The position numbers and the translations under genes are program-made. Positions 36,081 to 44,410 of a stretch of DNA of 64,000 bases are shown piece after piece. Under the pieces are notes generated by a model. That model saw only the letters and a program-made list of their open reading frames with translations, was not told where the DNA came from and did no database searches. Location: assembly GCF_000376565.1 (NCBI RefSeq), contig NZ_BARG01000052.1, positions 124,001 to 188,000 on the forward strand. The letters are read 5' to 3'. Origin of the DNA: Streptomyces hokutonensis. Lineage in GTDB: Bacteria > Actinomycetota > Actinomycetes > Streptomycetales > Streptomycetaceae. Position 1 is the stretch's first letter; each line of letters starts with the position of its first letter.

Positions 36081-37373
36081 ATGGCCCCCGTACGGACCTC
36101 GTCCGCGCCCGCTCTCGGCGGCGCCCGATGGAACACCTTCCCCGAGACCGGCACCATGACTGCCCGTCAGTTCTTCACCGGCACCGTGCCGTTGCTGCAA
36201 GGGGTCGTCGACTCCCTGCAGAGCGTCGACAGCGACGTGTTGAAGGACCAGATCCACGCGACGCTCGGCCTCGGCACCCGCGAGACCTCCTTGCCGCTGA
36301 CCGTCGGTCCGGACCGCGGTTCGGCAAGCCGTGAACTGGGCTCGCAGGCCGACGCCTTGGGCCGGGAGATCGCCTCATGGGCGACCACGGCACTGGACCA
36401 GCTGCTCACCCACCCGATACCGCTGCCCGCCGGCCCACTGGTCGTCCGCAGCCACTGCTACGGCCACCTGCTCACCCACCCCGCGACCGACCTCCTCATG
36501 GGCCGTCGCGGCGGGCCCGTCGCCATACAGCTCTACAACGAGTGGCTGCACCAGATGGTCCTGCTGCGCGATGCCCTGCTGCCCTTCACCAACTGGCAGG
36601 ACGTCCCGCTCCTGGTCACCCCGACCGGACTGCGGCACACCGAGCCGGCGCGTGACGCCTTCCTCACCGAACTCCTGGTCCGCCAGATCCGGCACACCGG
36701 CATCGTGGACTTCGCCCGGCACGTCGTCACCGGCACCTCGGGTCCGACCGGCTACGGCTTCGACCACGGCGGCGGCACCGTCCTGCCCGCAGTGGTCGAC
36801 GGATCGCCCCTCACCGCTCCCAGGCATCTGCTGACCTGGCGTCCCGCTCCCGGTCAAGTGGCCGATGACACCACCACGTATGTCGCCGAAGCGGAGGACT
36901 ACTACGCCGCACCCCGCACACTCGTCGAGGAACTGCCGCCCGCCGCCGGAACATCGGGGCCGGCCTCGGGCCGTGTCGTCAGCGGTCCCGCGACCGACGG
37001 GACGCGCACCGCCCACATCGAGGTGACCCGCGACGGCACCACTGCCCGCGTCGATCTCGGCCAGGCGCTGCGCGGTCATCGCTTCGCCCGCCTGGCCCCC
37101 ACCCCAGAGGCCGCATCGGCCGGTGAAGCCCGGACCGCCGGCCTGTGGGACGTGCTGCGCGCACCCGACCTGGTGTGGACGGAGACCGGCGAGGTCACCG
37201 TGGACGCCACCGCTCAGGACGACCTCGTGGCGCTGGCACTGCTCGGTCGCCTCTACCCGGAGAACGTCGCCCTGCGCCGCACCGGCCGAGACACCGGTCC
37301 GGCAACGGTCGACAGCGACCGACCGGGCCGCATCGTCATCGACCTACCCGACCCCGCGACTCAGCGTAATTGA
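36081..37373 (+). CDS. Unrecognised 430-aa protein
   Basis: I do not recognise this protein. It has no signal peptide or membrane helix. It opens with a Thr-rich stretch and FPETGTMTARQFFTGTVPLLQ, has RSHCYGHLLTHP in the middle and WTETGEVTVDATAQDDLVAL near the end. Composition and codon use match the neighbours, and GGAGGACCC precedes the ATG, so it is a real gene. It lies 98 bp after the TetR gene, which may regulate it. Confidence 0.7.
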   Translation: MAPVRTSSAPALGGARWNTFPETGTMTARQFFTGTVPLLQGVVDSLQSVDSDVLKDQIHATLGLGTRETSLPLTVGPDRGSASRELGSQADALGREIASWATTALDQLLTHPIPLPAGPLVVRSHCYGHLLTHPATDLLMGRRGGPVAIQLYNEWLHQMVLLRDALLPFTNWQDVPLLVTPTGLRHTEPARDAFLTELLVRQIRHTGIVDFARHVVTGTSGPTGYGFDHGGGTVLPAVVDGSPLTAPRHLLTWRPAPGQVADDTTTYVAEAEDYYAAPRTLVEELPPAAGTSGPASGRVVSGPATDGTRTAHIEVTRDGTTARVDLGQALRGHRFARLAPTPEAASAGEARTAGLWDVLRAPDLVWTETGEVTVDATAQDDLVALALLGRLYPENVALRRTGRDTGPATVDSDRPGRIVIDLPDPATQRN

Positions 37374-37579
37374 GCTTCGACCATCACGGAGATCCCGTCC
37401 GTACAGGGTGTGCCGGCGTCTCGCCGCCCACCACCGCGATCACGTCAACGCACTTGAGTCCCGCCCGCATCCGCTCGTGCACCCGGGCGGAGCGGCGGAC
37501 TCAGGTCGGGAGCAACTCCTCGGCACGCGGCGCGCGTTCGCCCTCCGCGGTGTCCTGCCGCGCAGACGCGGACGCCTCG

Positions 37580-37608
37580 TTGACACCCTCCCTTCCAGCT
37601 GCTTGCAT
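37580..37608 (+). promoter_or_regulatory. Promoter of the cysteine leader peptide and sulfite-oxidase-like gene
   Basis: TTGACA (37580-37585) and TTGCAT (37603-37608) are 17 nt apart. The start is predicted at about 37615, the ATG of the leader peptide, so the leader would be translated from a leaderless transcript. The preceding 37374-37579 shows nothing else recognisable. Confidence 0.55.
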
Positions 37609-37614
37609 CTCGCC

Positions 37615-37698
37615 ATGCCGTTGTCGCAGCCGCTGACCCGCCGCCGCGCCGTGGACCTCGTCCGGGTGGCCGCCGCGCTGTGTCGGGCGACCGGCTGA
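37615..37698 (+). CDS. Cysteine leader peptide (27 aa)
   Basis: The peptide ends TRRRAVDLVRVAAALCRATG, the classic form of actinobacterial sulfur leader peptides (RR-x-VDLVRV-x-x-x-L-C-R). The single Cys codon lies five codons before the stop. About 124 nt separate it from the sulfite-oxidase-like gene. That gap contains GC-rich inverted repeats (for example CCGGAAAGGCCGG at about 37735) that could form alternative structures for attenuation. Confidence 0.85.
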   Translation: MPLSQPLTRRRAVDLVRVAAALCRATG

Positions 37699-37822
37699 TC
37701 ACGCACCTCCTCGCCCTTGTGCCAACAGTCGTGCCGGAAAGGCCGGTTGTGCACGCGTCGGCACTTCCCGCGAACTTCCGTGCCGCTCCGCACTTTTCGC
37801 CCAGAGATGACGAGGACACGCC

Positions 37823-39100
37823 ATGTCTGTACCCGCTGCCCCTCCCGGTCGCCACGACGAAACGGACTACGACCGCCGCAGGCTGCGCCAGTGGCTGGCC
37901 GGTGAGGCCAGGGCGGACGGGGTCACCCGCCGTCGGCTGCTCACCCTGCTCGCCGCCACGGCCGCCGGGACCGCGCTCGGCGGCACGCGGACCGCCCGCG
38001 CCGCCGTCCCCGGAATCGTCAAGCCGCTGCCGCCCGAGTGGTTCATCGAGCGGGGCACCAACGCCGAGACCCGCTGGGACGCGCTGCGCGGAACCGGCCA
38101 CCACACCCCCAACGAGCTGTTCTTCGTGCGCAACCACACCGCCACCCCCGTTCTGGACGCCGACGACTGGCGGCTGCGGCTGTGGGGGAGCGGGCTGCGC
38201 GGCACCCCCGGCGAGGACCGGCCGGTTGAGTTCGGGTACGACGATCTGCGCGCCCTGCCCGCCGTCACCCGTACCGCCTTCGTCGAGTGCGCCGGAAACG
38301 GGCGCTCCTTCTACACGACCCAGCAGGGCGACACGGTCACCGGCACCGCGTGGACCCTGGGCGCGATCGGCGTCGCCCGCTGGCGCGGGGTGCGCTTGGG
38401 CGACGTGCTGCGCAGAGCCGGGCTGTCCCGGAACGCCGTCGACGTGCAGCCGCGCGGTCTGGACGCCGAGTACGTCAGTGGCGGCGAGAACCTGGGCCGG
38501 GTACGCCGCCCGCTGCCGCTGGTGAAGGCGCTGGACGACGTCCTGCTCGCGTACGAGATGAACGGCGAGCCGCTGCCGTACGACCACGGGTATCCGGTGC
38601 GGGTGCTGGTGCCCTCCTGGGTGGGGATCGCGTCGATCAAGTGGGTCGGCGACATCGAGGTGTCCGCGCAGCCGCTCTACTCGCCCTGGAACACCACCTT
38701 CTACCGGCTGTTCGGCTCCGCCTACCCGGAGGACGGCAGCGCGCCGCTCACCCGGCAGGTCACCAAGAGCGCATTCGAACTGGCCGGCGGGGCCACGTTC
38801 ACGGCAGGGAGCACGCACGTACTGCACGGGCGGTCGTGGTCGGGCGCGGGCGCCGTCGCCCGGGTCGACGTCAGCACCGACGACGGCGCGCACTGGCGGC
38901 CCGCCCGCCTGCACGACCGGCCCCGCGCCGACACCTGGACCCGCTGGTCCCTGAACTGGCGGCCGGACGCACCTGGCGCCACCCACCTGCTGGCCCGCGC
39001 CACGGACACGGCCGACCGTACCCAGCCGGACATCGCCGTGCCCAACGCCCTGGGCTACCTGTTCGACGCGGTGGTGCGCCACCCGGTGAGCGTGGTGTGA
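37823..39100 (+). CDS. Sulfite-oxidase-family molybdopterin oxidoreductase (SoxC/YedY-like)
   Basis: This 425-residue enzyme has the sulfite-oxidase molybdopterin domain with the molybdenum-ligand cysteine C156 in FVECAGNGR, the segment VRVLVPSWVGIASIKWVGDI, and a C-terminal dimerisation domain. A twin-arginine-like signal (TRRRLLTLLAATAAGTALGG, residues 35-54) suggests Tat export. Family members oxidise sulfite to sulfate or reduce sulfoxides. The cysteine leader peptide upstream ties expression to sulfur status, which supports a sulfur substrate. Confidence 0.88.
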   Translation: MSVPAAPPGRHDETDYDRRRLRQWLAGEARADGVTRRRLLTLLAATAAGTALGGTRTARAAVPGIVKPLPPEWFIERGTNAETRWDALRGTGHHTPNELFFVRNHTATPVLDADDWRLRLWGSGLRGTPGEDRPVEFGYDDLRALPAVTRTAFVECAGNGRSFYTTQQGDTVTGTAWTLGAIGVARWRGVRLGDVLRRAGLSRNAVDVQPRGLDAEYVSGGENLGRVRRPLPLVKALDDVLLAYEMNGEPLPYDHGYPVRVLVPSWVGIASIKWVGDIEVSAQPLYSPWNTTFYRLFGSAYPEDGSAPLTRQVTKSAFELAGGATFTAGSTHVLHGRSWSGAGAVARVDVSTDDGAHWRPARLHDRPRADTWTRWSLNWRPDAPGATHLLARATDTADRTQPDIAVPNALGYLFDAVVRHPVSVV

Positions 39101-39194
39101 CGGACAACGGCGCACCGGGCCCGCTGCCGACGCCTCGTCAGGCCGTCGTCCCGATAACCGTCCCGATCGCCGTCTCACCCGTCGGGATGCTCGG

Positions 39195-39223
39195 TGGACG
39201 CACCCGCAAGCGTGTGCTTTGAT
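39195..39223 (+). promoter_or_regulatory. Possible promoter of the oxygenase-transporter operon
   Basis: TGGACG (39195-39200) and TTTGAT (39218-39223) are 17 nt apart, predicting a start on the ATG of the small ORF at 39230. The boxes are weak matches, so this is tentative. Confidence 0.35.
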
Positions 39224-39229
39224 CCGCTC

Positions 39230-39319
39230 ATGGAGACCACTGGCCAGGCACACACGGTGCTGCTCGACCCGTTCTGGGTGAGCCGCCGCGCCGACCAGTT
39301 CGACGAGATCTGTCGTTGA
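39230..39319 (+). CDS. Candidate leader peptide ending Glu-Ile-Cys-Arg (29 aa)
   Basis: The short frame ends VSRRADQFDEICR. It shares the RR-x-D spacing and a near-terminal Cys with the other leaders but lacks the VDLVRV block. It sits where a leader should be, with a promoter giving a leaderless ATG and 145 nt before the first structural gene of the third importer operon. It may be a diverged leader or chance. Confidence 0.35.
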   Translation: METTGQAHTVLLDPFWVSRRADQFDEICR

Positions 39320-39390
39320 CCGTCGGCCCACGGCCCGCGCTCTCGACCTCCCTTCCCCGACCTGCTCCCGGCGTATACCTCTGCCCTGTC

Positions 39391-39421
39391 GGCAACTGAC
39401 CGTTCCTTTACGGCCGTTGCC
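39391..39421 (+). promoter_or_regulatory. Hairpin between small ORF and oxygenase gene
   Basis: GGCAACTGACCGT (39391-39403) can pair with ACGGCCGTTGCC (39410-39421) around a short loop, with one bulge. It lies 44 nt before the oxygenase start and could be an attenuator or processing stem. Confidence 0.3.
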
Positions 39422-39464
39422 GCGCGAGCCGCCGTGTCCGGGTCTGCTGCCGCGAAGGAATCCC

Positions 39465-40490
39465 ATGGCACAGCCCACCGTCCTCCCCGTCATCGACATC
39501 TCCCGCCTGCGGGATCCCGGCACCGACCGGGACGCCTTCCTGGCCGAACTCCGGTCCGCAGCCCACGAAGTGGGGTTCTTCTACGTCACCGGACACGGCG
39601 TTCCCCCGTCCGTACGGGACGAGGTCCTGCGAGCGGCCCGCGCCTTCTTCGCGCTTCCGGAGGAGGACCGACTGGAGATCGAGAATCTCAACTCGCCCCA
39701 GTTCCGCGGGTACACACGCACCGGAACCGAGTACACGGCGGGCAGCGCCGACTGGCGCGAACAGATCGACATCGGCCCGGAGCGCACGGCTCTCGCCGTG
39801 GGACCGCACGATCCCGACTACCTCCGCCTCGTCGGGCCGAACCAATGGCCCTCCGCGCTACCGGAGTTGCGTGACATCGTGCTGCGCTGGCAGACGGAGG
39901 CGCTGCGCGTGAGCCGGGAGGTGCTGCGGGCACTGGCTGCCGCGCTCGGACAGGACGAGGGCTACTTCGACCAGTGGTTCGACGACGAGGCGGCCGTGCA
40001 CGTGAAGATCGTGCACTATCCGCCGCGCCCCGCCGAGGACGCCGACCAGGGAGTGGGCGCGCACAAGGACTACGGGTATCTCGCGCTGCTGCAGCAGGAC
40101 GAGGTGGGCGGACTCCAGGTCCAGCGCGAGGACGGCGGCTGGATCGACGCCGTACCCGTGGCGGACGCCTTCGTGTTCAACATCGGCGAGATGCTGGAGA
40201 TCGCCACGCAGGGCTATCTGAAGGCCACTCGGCACCGGGTGATCAGTCCCTCGGGCGTGGACCGCTACTCCATCCCCTTCTTCCTCGGCCCGCGCCTCGA
40301 CGCGGTCGTCAAGCCGCTCCAGCTCCCGGCGGAACTCGCGGCCCGCAGCCGCGGTGTCACCGACGACCCCGACAACCCCCTGCTCGCCGCCTTCGGTGAG
40401 AACGCCGTGGTCGGCTGGCTCCGCTCGCACCCGAGGGTCGCCGAACGCTGGTGGTCCGACGTCCTGGCGAAGCGGGAGAGCGAGCGATGA
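39465..40490 (+). CDS. Isopenicillin-N-synthase-like 2OG-Fe(II) oxygenase
   Basis: This 341-residue enzyme has the N-terminal DIOX_N region (VIDISRLRDP, EVGFFYVTGHGVP) and the iron triad H200-x-D202 (GAHKDYGYL) and H257, with the 2-oxoglutarate RxS at R267-S269. It probably oxidises a small molecule using 2-oxoglutarate, iron and O2. The ATG at 39465 follows GAAGGA. It opens a long operon with an O-acetylhomoserine sulfhydrylase-like gene overlapping its stop (ATGA), so a sulfur-containing substrate is plausible. It has no signal peptide. Confidence 0.85.
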   Translation: MAQPTVLPVIDISRLRDPGTDRDAFLAELRSAAHEVGFFYVTGHGVPPSVRDEVLRAARAFFALPEEDRLEIENLNSPQFRGYTRTGTEYTAGSADWREQIDIGPERTALAVGPHDPDYLRLVGPNQWPSALPELRDIVLRWQTEALRVSREVLRALAAALGQDEGYFDQWFDDEAAVHVKIVHYPPRPAEDADQGVGAHKDYGYLALLQQDEVGGLQVQREDGGWIDAVPVADAFVFNIGEMLEIATQGYLKATRHRVISPSGVDRYSIPFFLGPRLDAVVKPLQLPAELAARSRGVTDDPDNPLLAAFGENAVVGWLRSHPRVAERWWSDVLAKRESER

Positions 40491-41803
40491 GCACCCAACG
40501 ACCCTACGACGGCTGGGAGTTCGAGACCCGGCAGGTGCACGCCGGCGCCGTACCGGACCCGGCCACCGGCGCACGTGCCGTGCCGATCCACCAGACCACC
40601 AGCTACGTCTACCGCGACACCGCGCACGCCGCCGCGGCGTTCGAGCTGTCCGACCTCACCACCCACGCCTACACCCGGCTGTCGAACCCGACCACCGCCG
40701 TGGCCGAGGAGCGCATCGCGGCCCTGGAAGGCGGATCGGCGGCCGTCGCCGTGGCCAGCGGCCAGGCCGCCACGGCCCTCGCCCTGCTGAACCTGGCCCG
40801 CGTCGGCGACCACATCGTCGCCTCGTCCTCCCTCTACGGCGGCACCCGCACCCTCCTGGAACACACCTTCGCCGACTTCGGTATCGCGGTCACCTTCATC
40901 GACGACCCGGACGACCTCGGCGCCTGGTACGCGGCCGTACGCCCCGGCACCAAGGCGTTCTTCGGCGAGACCATCGGCAACCCGCGCGGCAACGTCCTCG
41001 ACATCGAGGCGGTTGCCCGTATCGCGCACGAGGTCGGGGTCCCGCTCGTCGTGGACAACACCGTGCTCACGCCCTACCTGCTACGGCCCTTCGAGCACGG
41101 CGCCGACATCGTCGTGCACTCCACCACCAAGTTCCTGTCGGGACACGGCACCGGTATCGGCGGAGTCGTCGTCGACAGCGGCCGTTTCGACTTCGGTGCC
41201 GACCCGGACCGGTGGCCGGGCCTGACCCACCCCGATCCGACGTACAACGGGCTGTCGTTCTGGGACTCCTTCTCCGACCTCGGCCTCGCCTACGCGCTGC
41301 GCCTGCGCACCCGGCTCGTCCGGGATCTGGGACCGGCCGTCTCACCCTTCAACAGCTTCCTGCTCCTTCAGGGGCTGGAGACGCTCAGTCTGCGCATCGA
41401 GCGCCATGTCGCGAACGCCCGGACACTGGCCGCCTGGCTGGAGGCGCAGCCGCAGGTCGGCCGAGTCCACTACGCGGGCCTCGAATCCAGTCCCTGGACG
41501 ACCCAGGCCAAGCGGTACCTGCCGCGCGGGGCCGGAGCGGTACTCGCCTTCGAACTCGCGGACGGGCTGGACGCCGGGCGCCGATTCGTCGAAGGAGTAC
41601 GGCTGTTCAGCCACCTCGCGAACATCGGCGACGTACGCAGCCTCGTCATCCACCCCGCCTCCACCACCCACGCCCAACTCGACGCCGGCCGGCAGGCCGC
41701 GGCCGGTGTCGCCCCGGGTCTGGTGCGGCTCTCCGTAGGTCTCGAAGGCGCCGACGATCTCCTCGCCGATCTGGAGACCGGACTGAGGGCAGCCGCCGGA
41801 TGA
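40487..41803 (+). CDS. O-acetylhomoserine sulfhydrylase-like PLP enzyme (MetY paralogue)
   Basis: This 438-residue Cys/Met-metabolism PLP enzyme would add sulfide or a thiol to O-acetylhomoserine, or act as a lyase on a thioether. It has the opening ETRQVHAGAVPDPATGARAV, the cofactor region SGQAATALALL, VVDNTVLTPYLLRP, and the PLP lysine in HSTTKFLSGHG. It is a diverged copy of the MetY at 54295. Its place before the transporter genes suggests it handles sulfide released from the imported compound. The ATG overlaps the oxygenase stop. Confidence 0.88.
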   Translation: MSTQRPYDGWEFETRQVHAGAVPDPATGARAVPIHQTTSYVYRDTAHAAAAFELSDLTTHAYTRLSNPTTAVAEERIAALEGGSAAVAVASGQAATALALLNLARVGDHIVASSSLYGGTRTLLEHTFADFGIAVTFIDDPDDLGAWYAAVRPGTKAFFGETIGNPRGNVLDIEAVARIAHEVGVPLVVDNTVLTPYLLRPFEHGADIVVHSTTKFLSGHGTGIGGVVVDSGRFDFGADPDRWPGLTHPDPTYNGLSFWDSFSDLGLAYALRLRTRLVRDLGPAVSPFNSFLLLQGLETLSLRIERHVANARTLAAWLEAQPQVGRVHYAGLESSPWTTQAKRYLPRGAGAVLAFELADGLDAGRRFVEGVRLFSHLANIGDVRSLVIHPASTTHAQLDAGRQAAAGVAPGLVRLSVGLEGADDLLADLETGLRAAAG

Positions 41804-41877
41804 GTAACCGCCGTACGGGCGCCCACAGCCCACGCGCTCCACGAACCACCGCTCACAGCCAAGGAGTCAGATCAGCC

Positions 41878-43428
41878 ATGCGCCGCAGAACCGCCCTCCG
41901 GCTCGCCGCCACCACAGTTCTCGTCGGCCTGACCGTGACCGCGTGCGGCACCGGATCGTCCGGCGACCCGGCGAACGCCGGAGGGACCAAGCAGGCGACC
42001 CAGTCCGCCGACATCGACAAGAACGCCACCGTCGACGTCCGGCTCGTGCTGGAACCCACCAGCCTCGACATCGCCTCCACGGCGGGTGCGGCCCTCGACC
42101 AGATCCTGCTCGACAACATCTACCAGGGCCTGCTGACCCGAGACGAGAACAACAAGATCCGGCCCAGCCTGGCCACTTCGTACGAGGCCTCCTCGGACGG
42201 GCTCACCTACACCTTCCACCTCGCGAAGGACGCCACCTTCCACGACGGCTCCCAGGTCACCGCGGCCGACGCCGTCTGGTCGTTGCAGCAGGTCACGGCA
42301 GTCGGTTCGAAGAACCCGGACGCGGCGGCGCTCGCCTCCGTCAAGAGCGTGTCGGCGTCCGGCGACCACACCGTCGTCGTCAAGCTCAAGCACCGTGACA
42401 CCAACTTCACCTGGGGCCTGACCGAACGGGCCGGGATCGTCTTCAAGAAGGGCACCGACTTCTCCACGCTGGCAGGCAAGGAGAACGGCACCGGGCCCTT
42501 CGAACTGGCCGGCTGGAAGCGCGGTTCGTCCATCACCTTCGTCCGCGACGACTCCTACTGGGGTACGAAGGCCAAGGTCGCGAAGGTCGTCCTCCACTAC
42601 ATCAAGGACGACAACGCCGCCAACAACGCGCAGCAGACCAGCCAGACGGACATCGAGACGGCGGCGCAGGCCGACCTGCTCCAGCCGTTCTCGGACACCG
42701 GCAAGTACACGGTGCTGCGCGGCGACACCACCGACAAGTTCACCCTCGCGTTCAACAACGCCTCCGGCCCCACCAAGGACATACGTGTCCGGCGCGCGAT
42801 CCGCCAGGCCATCGACAACGCCGGCCTCGTCAAGACGCTGGGCGGAGCCGCGAAGGCCGTCGGCGGCCCGGTCCCGGCCACCGACCCCGGGTACGAGGAC
42901 CTCACCGCGATCGACGCCTACGACCCGACGAGCGCCAAGAAGCTGCTCAAGCAGGCCGGTTACGGCAGCGGGCTGAAGCTCACCGTGCAGATCCCCAACA
43001 TCTACCCGCCCACGATCGGCGACTACCTGATCTCCGACCTGAAGCAGGTCGGCATCCAACTCACCGTCAAGCAGGTCGAGTTCCAGACCTGGCTCAACAC
43101 CGTCTTCACCAAGCACGACTACCAGCTCAGCCTCGTCGACCACGCCGAGGCCCGCGATCTGTACAACTTCGCCAACCCCGCCTACTACTTCGGCTACGAC
43201 AACGCGAACGTCCAGAAGTGGTACGCCGCCGCGGGCACCGCCACCAGCGACGTGCAGCGCGACGCGTACCTGAAGAAGGCGGCCCGCCAGGTCTCCCAGG
43301 ACGCCGCCGCCGACTGGCTGTTCGTCAACCAGACACTCACCGTCGTCCGCAGCGGAGTCACCGGAGTACCGCGCAACTTCACCAGCAGCCGCTACGACCT
43401 CGCGGACCTCGCCGTGGCGAAGAAGTGA
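41878..43428 (+). CDS. ABC transporter substrate-binding lipoprotein (SBP family 5)
   Basis: This 516-residue extracellular binding protein has a signal peptide with lipobox TVTAC (C23). The mature part begins with an Asp/Lys/Thr-rich linker and DVRLVLEPTSLDIASTAGA, and contains DIRVRRAIRQAIDNAGLVKTL. The ATG at 41878 follows AAGGAG. It is followed by two permeases and two separate ATPases, a full importer. The 74-nt gap to the upstream sulfhydrylase gene shows no terminator. Confidence 0.92.
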   Translation: MRRRTALRLAATTVLVGLTVTACGTGSSGDPANAGGTKQATQSADIDKNATVDVRLVLEPTSLDIASTAGAALDQILLDNIYQGLLTRDENNKIRPSLATSYEASSDGLTYTFHLAKDATFHDGSQVTAADAVWSLQQVTAVGSKNPDAAALASVKSVSASGDHTVVVKLKHRDTNFTWGLTERAGIVFKKGTDFSTLAGKENGTGPFELAGWKRGSSITFVRDDSYWGTKAKVAKVVLHYIKDDNAANNAQQTSQTDIETAAQADLLQPFSDTGKYTVLRGDTTDKFTLAFNNASGPTKDIRVRRAIRQAIDNAGLVKTLGGAAKAVGGPVPATDPGYEDLTAIDAYDPTSAKKLLKQAGYGSGLKLTVQIPNIYPPTIGDYLISDLKQVGIQLTVKQVEFQTWLNTVFTKHDYQLSLVDHAEARDLYNFANPAYYFGYDNANVQKWYAAAGTATSDVQRDAYLKKAARQVSQDAAADWLFVNQTLTVVRSGVTGVPRNFTSSRYDLADLAVAKK

Positions 43429-43459
43429 GGCAAGAAGTGAGGGAAGAGGTGAGTTCCGC

Positions 43460-44410
43460 GTGACCCTCTATCTGCTGCGCCGGGCCGCCCTGTTGGTGGT
43501 GTCCCTGTTCGCCGCCAGCGTGCTGATCTTCCTCGTCCTGCGGCTGCTGCCCGGCGACGTCGCTCAGACGATCGGCGGCATCAAGGCCACCCCGGCCCAA
43601 GTCGCCGCCGTGCGCGAGGACTTGGGGCTCGACCGGCCTCTCGTCGCGCAGTACGGCAGCTGGATCGGGGGAGTGGTGACCGGGGACTTCGGGCGGTCGG
43701 TCCTCGACGGTACGTCGGTCTCCGGACAGCTCGCCGAGAAGTTCGCCGTCACCGGGCCGCTGACCCTGGGCGCGGTGGTCCTCGCGCTCGCCTTCGCCGT
43801 GCCGCTGGGGGTCTTCGCCGCCGTACGGCGCGACTCCTGGCTCGGCGGCGCGGTGAACACGCTCGGACAGTTCGGTATCGCCCTGCCCGCCCTGTGGGTG
43901 GGACTGCTGCTCGTCCTCGTGTTCGCGGTCCAGGTCCGCTGGCTGCCCGCACAGGGCTTTCCCGTCGACGGCTGGGCCGAGCCCGGGCAGGCGCTGCGCA
44001 GTCTGGTGCTGCCCTGGCTGACGCTGGCGCTGTCCGAGGGCGCGGTCCTGCTGCGGTTCGTGCGGTCCGCCGTGCTCGACGTCCTGCACCAGGACTGGCT
44101 GCGCACCGCACGCGCCAAGGGCCGTACCCGCACCGGCGCGCTGCTGAGCCACGGACTGCGCAACGCGGCCGTGCCCGTGGTGTCGGTGCTCGGCCTGCAG
44201 ATCGCCGCGCTGATCGCGGGCGCGGTCGTCGTGGAGCAGGTGTTCGTGCTGCCCGGTGTCGGCCAGATGCTGATCACCGACGTCGGCAACCGCGACCTGG
44301 ACAAGGTGCAGAGCGAGATCCTGCTGCTCACCGGGGCGGTACTGGTGATCGGGTTCCTCGTGGACCTCGTGCACCGGCTGATCGACCCGAGGCTGCGGAG
44401 CGCGGTATGA
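43460..44410 (+). CDS. ABC transporter permease, DppB type
   Basis: This 316-residue permease starts with GTG (LYLLRRAALLVVSLFAASVLIF) and has the TGDFGRSVLDGTSV segment and EAA loop DWLRTARAKGRTRTGALLSH. The C-terminus DPRLR is typical. It forms the membrane channel with the overlapping DppC gene. A short repeated GAAGTGAGG tract lies between the lipoprotein stop and this start. Confidence 0.92.
   Translation: MTLYLLRRAALLVVSLFAASVLIFLVLRLLPGDVAQTIGGIKATPAQVAAVREDLGLDRPLVAQYGSWIGGVVTGDFGRSVLDGTSVSGQLAEKFAVTGPLTLGAVVLALAFAVPLGVFAAVRRDSWLGGAVNTLGQFGIALPALWVGLLLVLVFAVQVRWLPAQGFPVDGWAEPGQALRSLVLPWLTLALSEGAVLLRFVRSAVLDVLHQDWLRTARAKGRTRTGALLSHGLRNAAVPVVSVLGLQIAALIAGAVVVEQVFVLPGVGQMLITDVGNRDLDKVQSEILLLTGAVLVIGFLVDLVHRLIDPRLRSAV

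Noticed and set aside
39417-39464. Longer N-terminus for the IPNS-like oxygenase starting at 39417
   Set aside because: The added residues are Pro/Arg-rich and the ATG at 39465 has GAAGGA and fits the family start.
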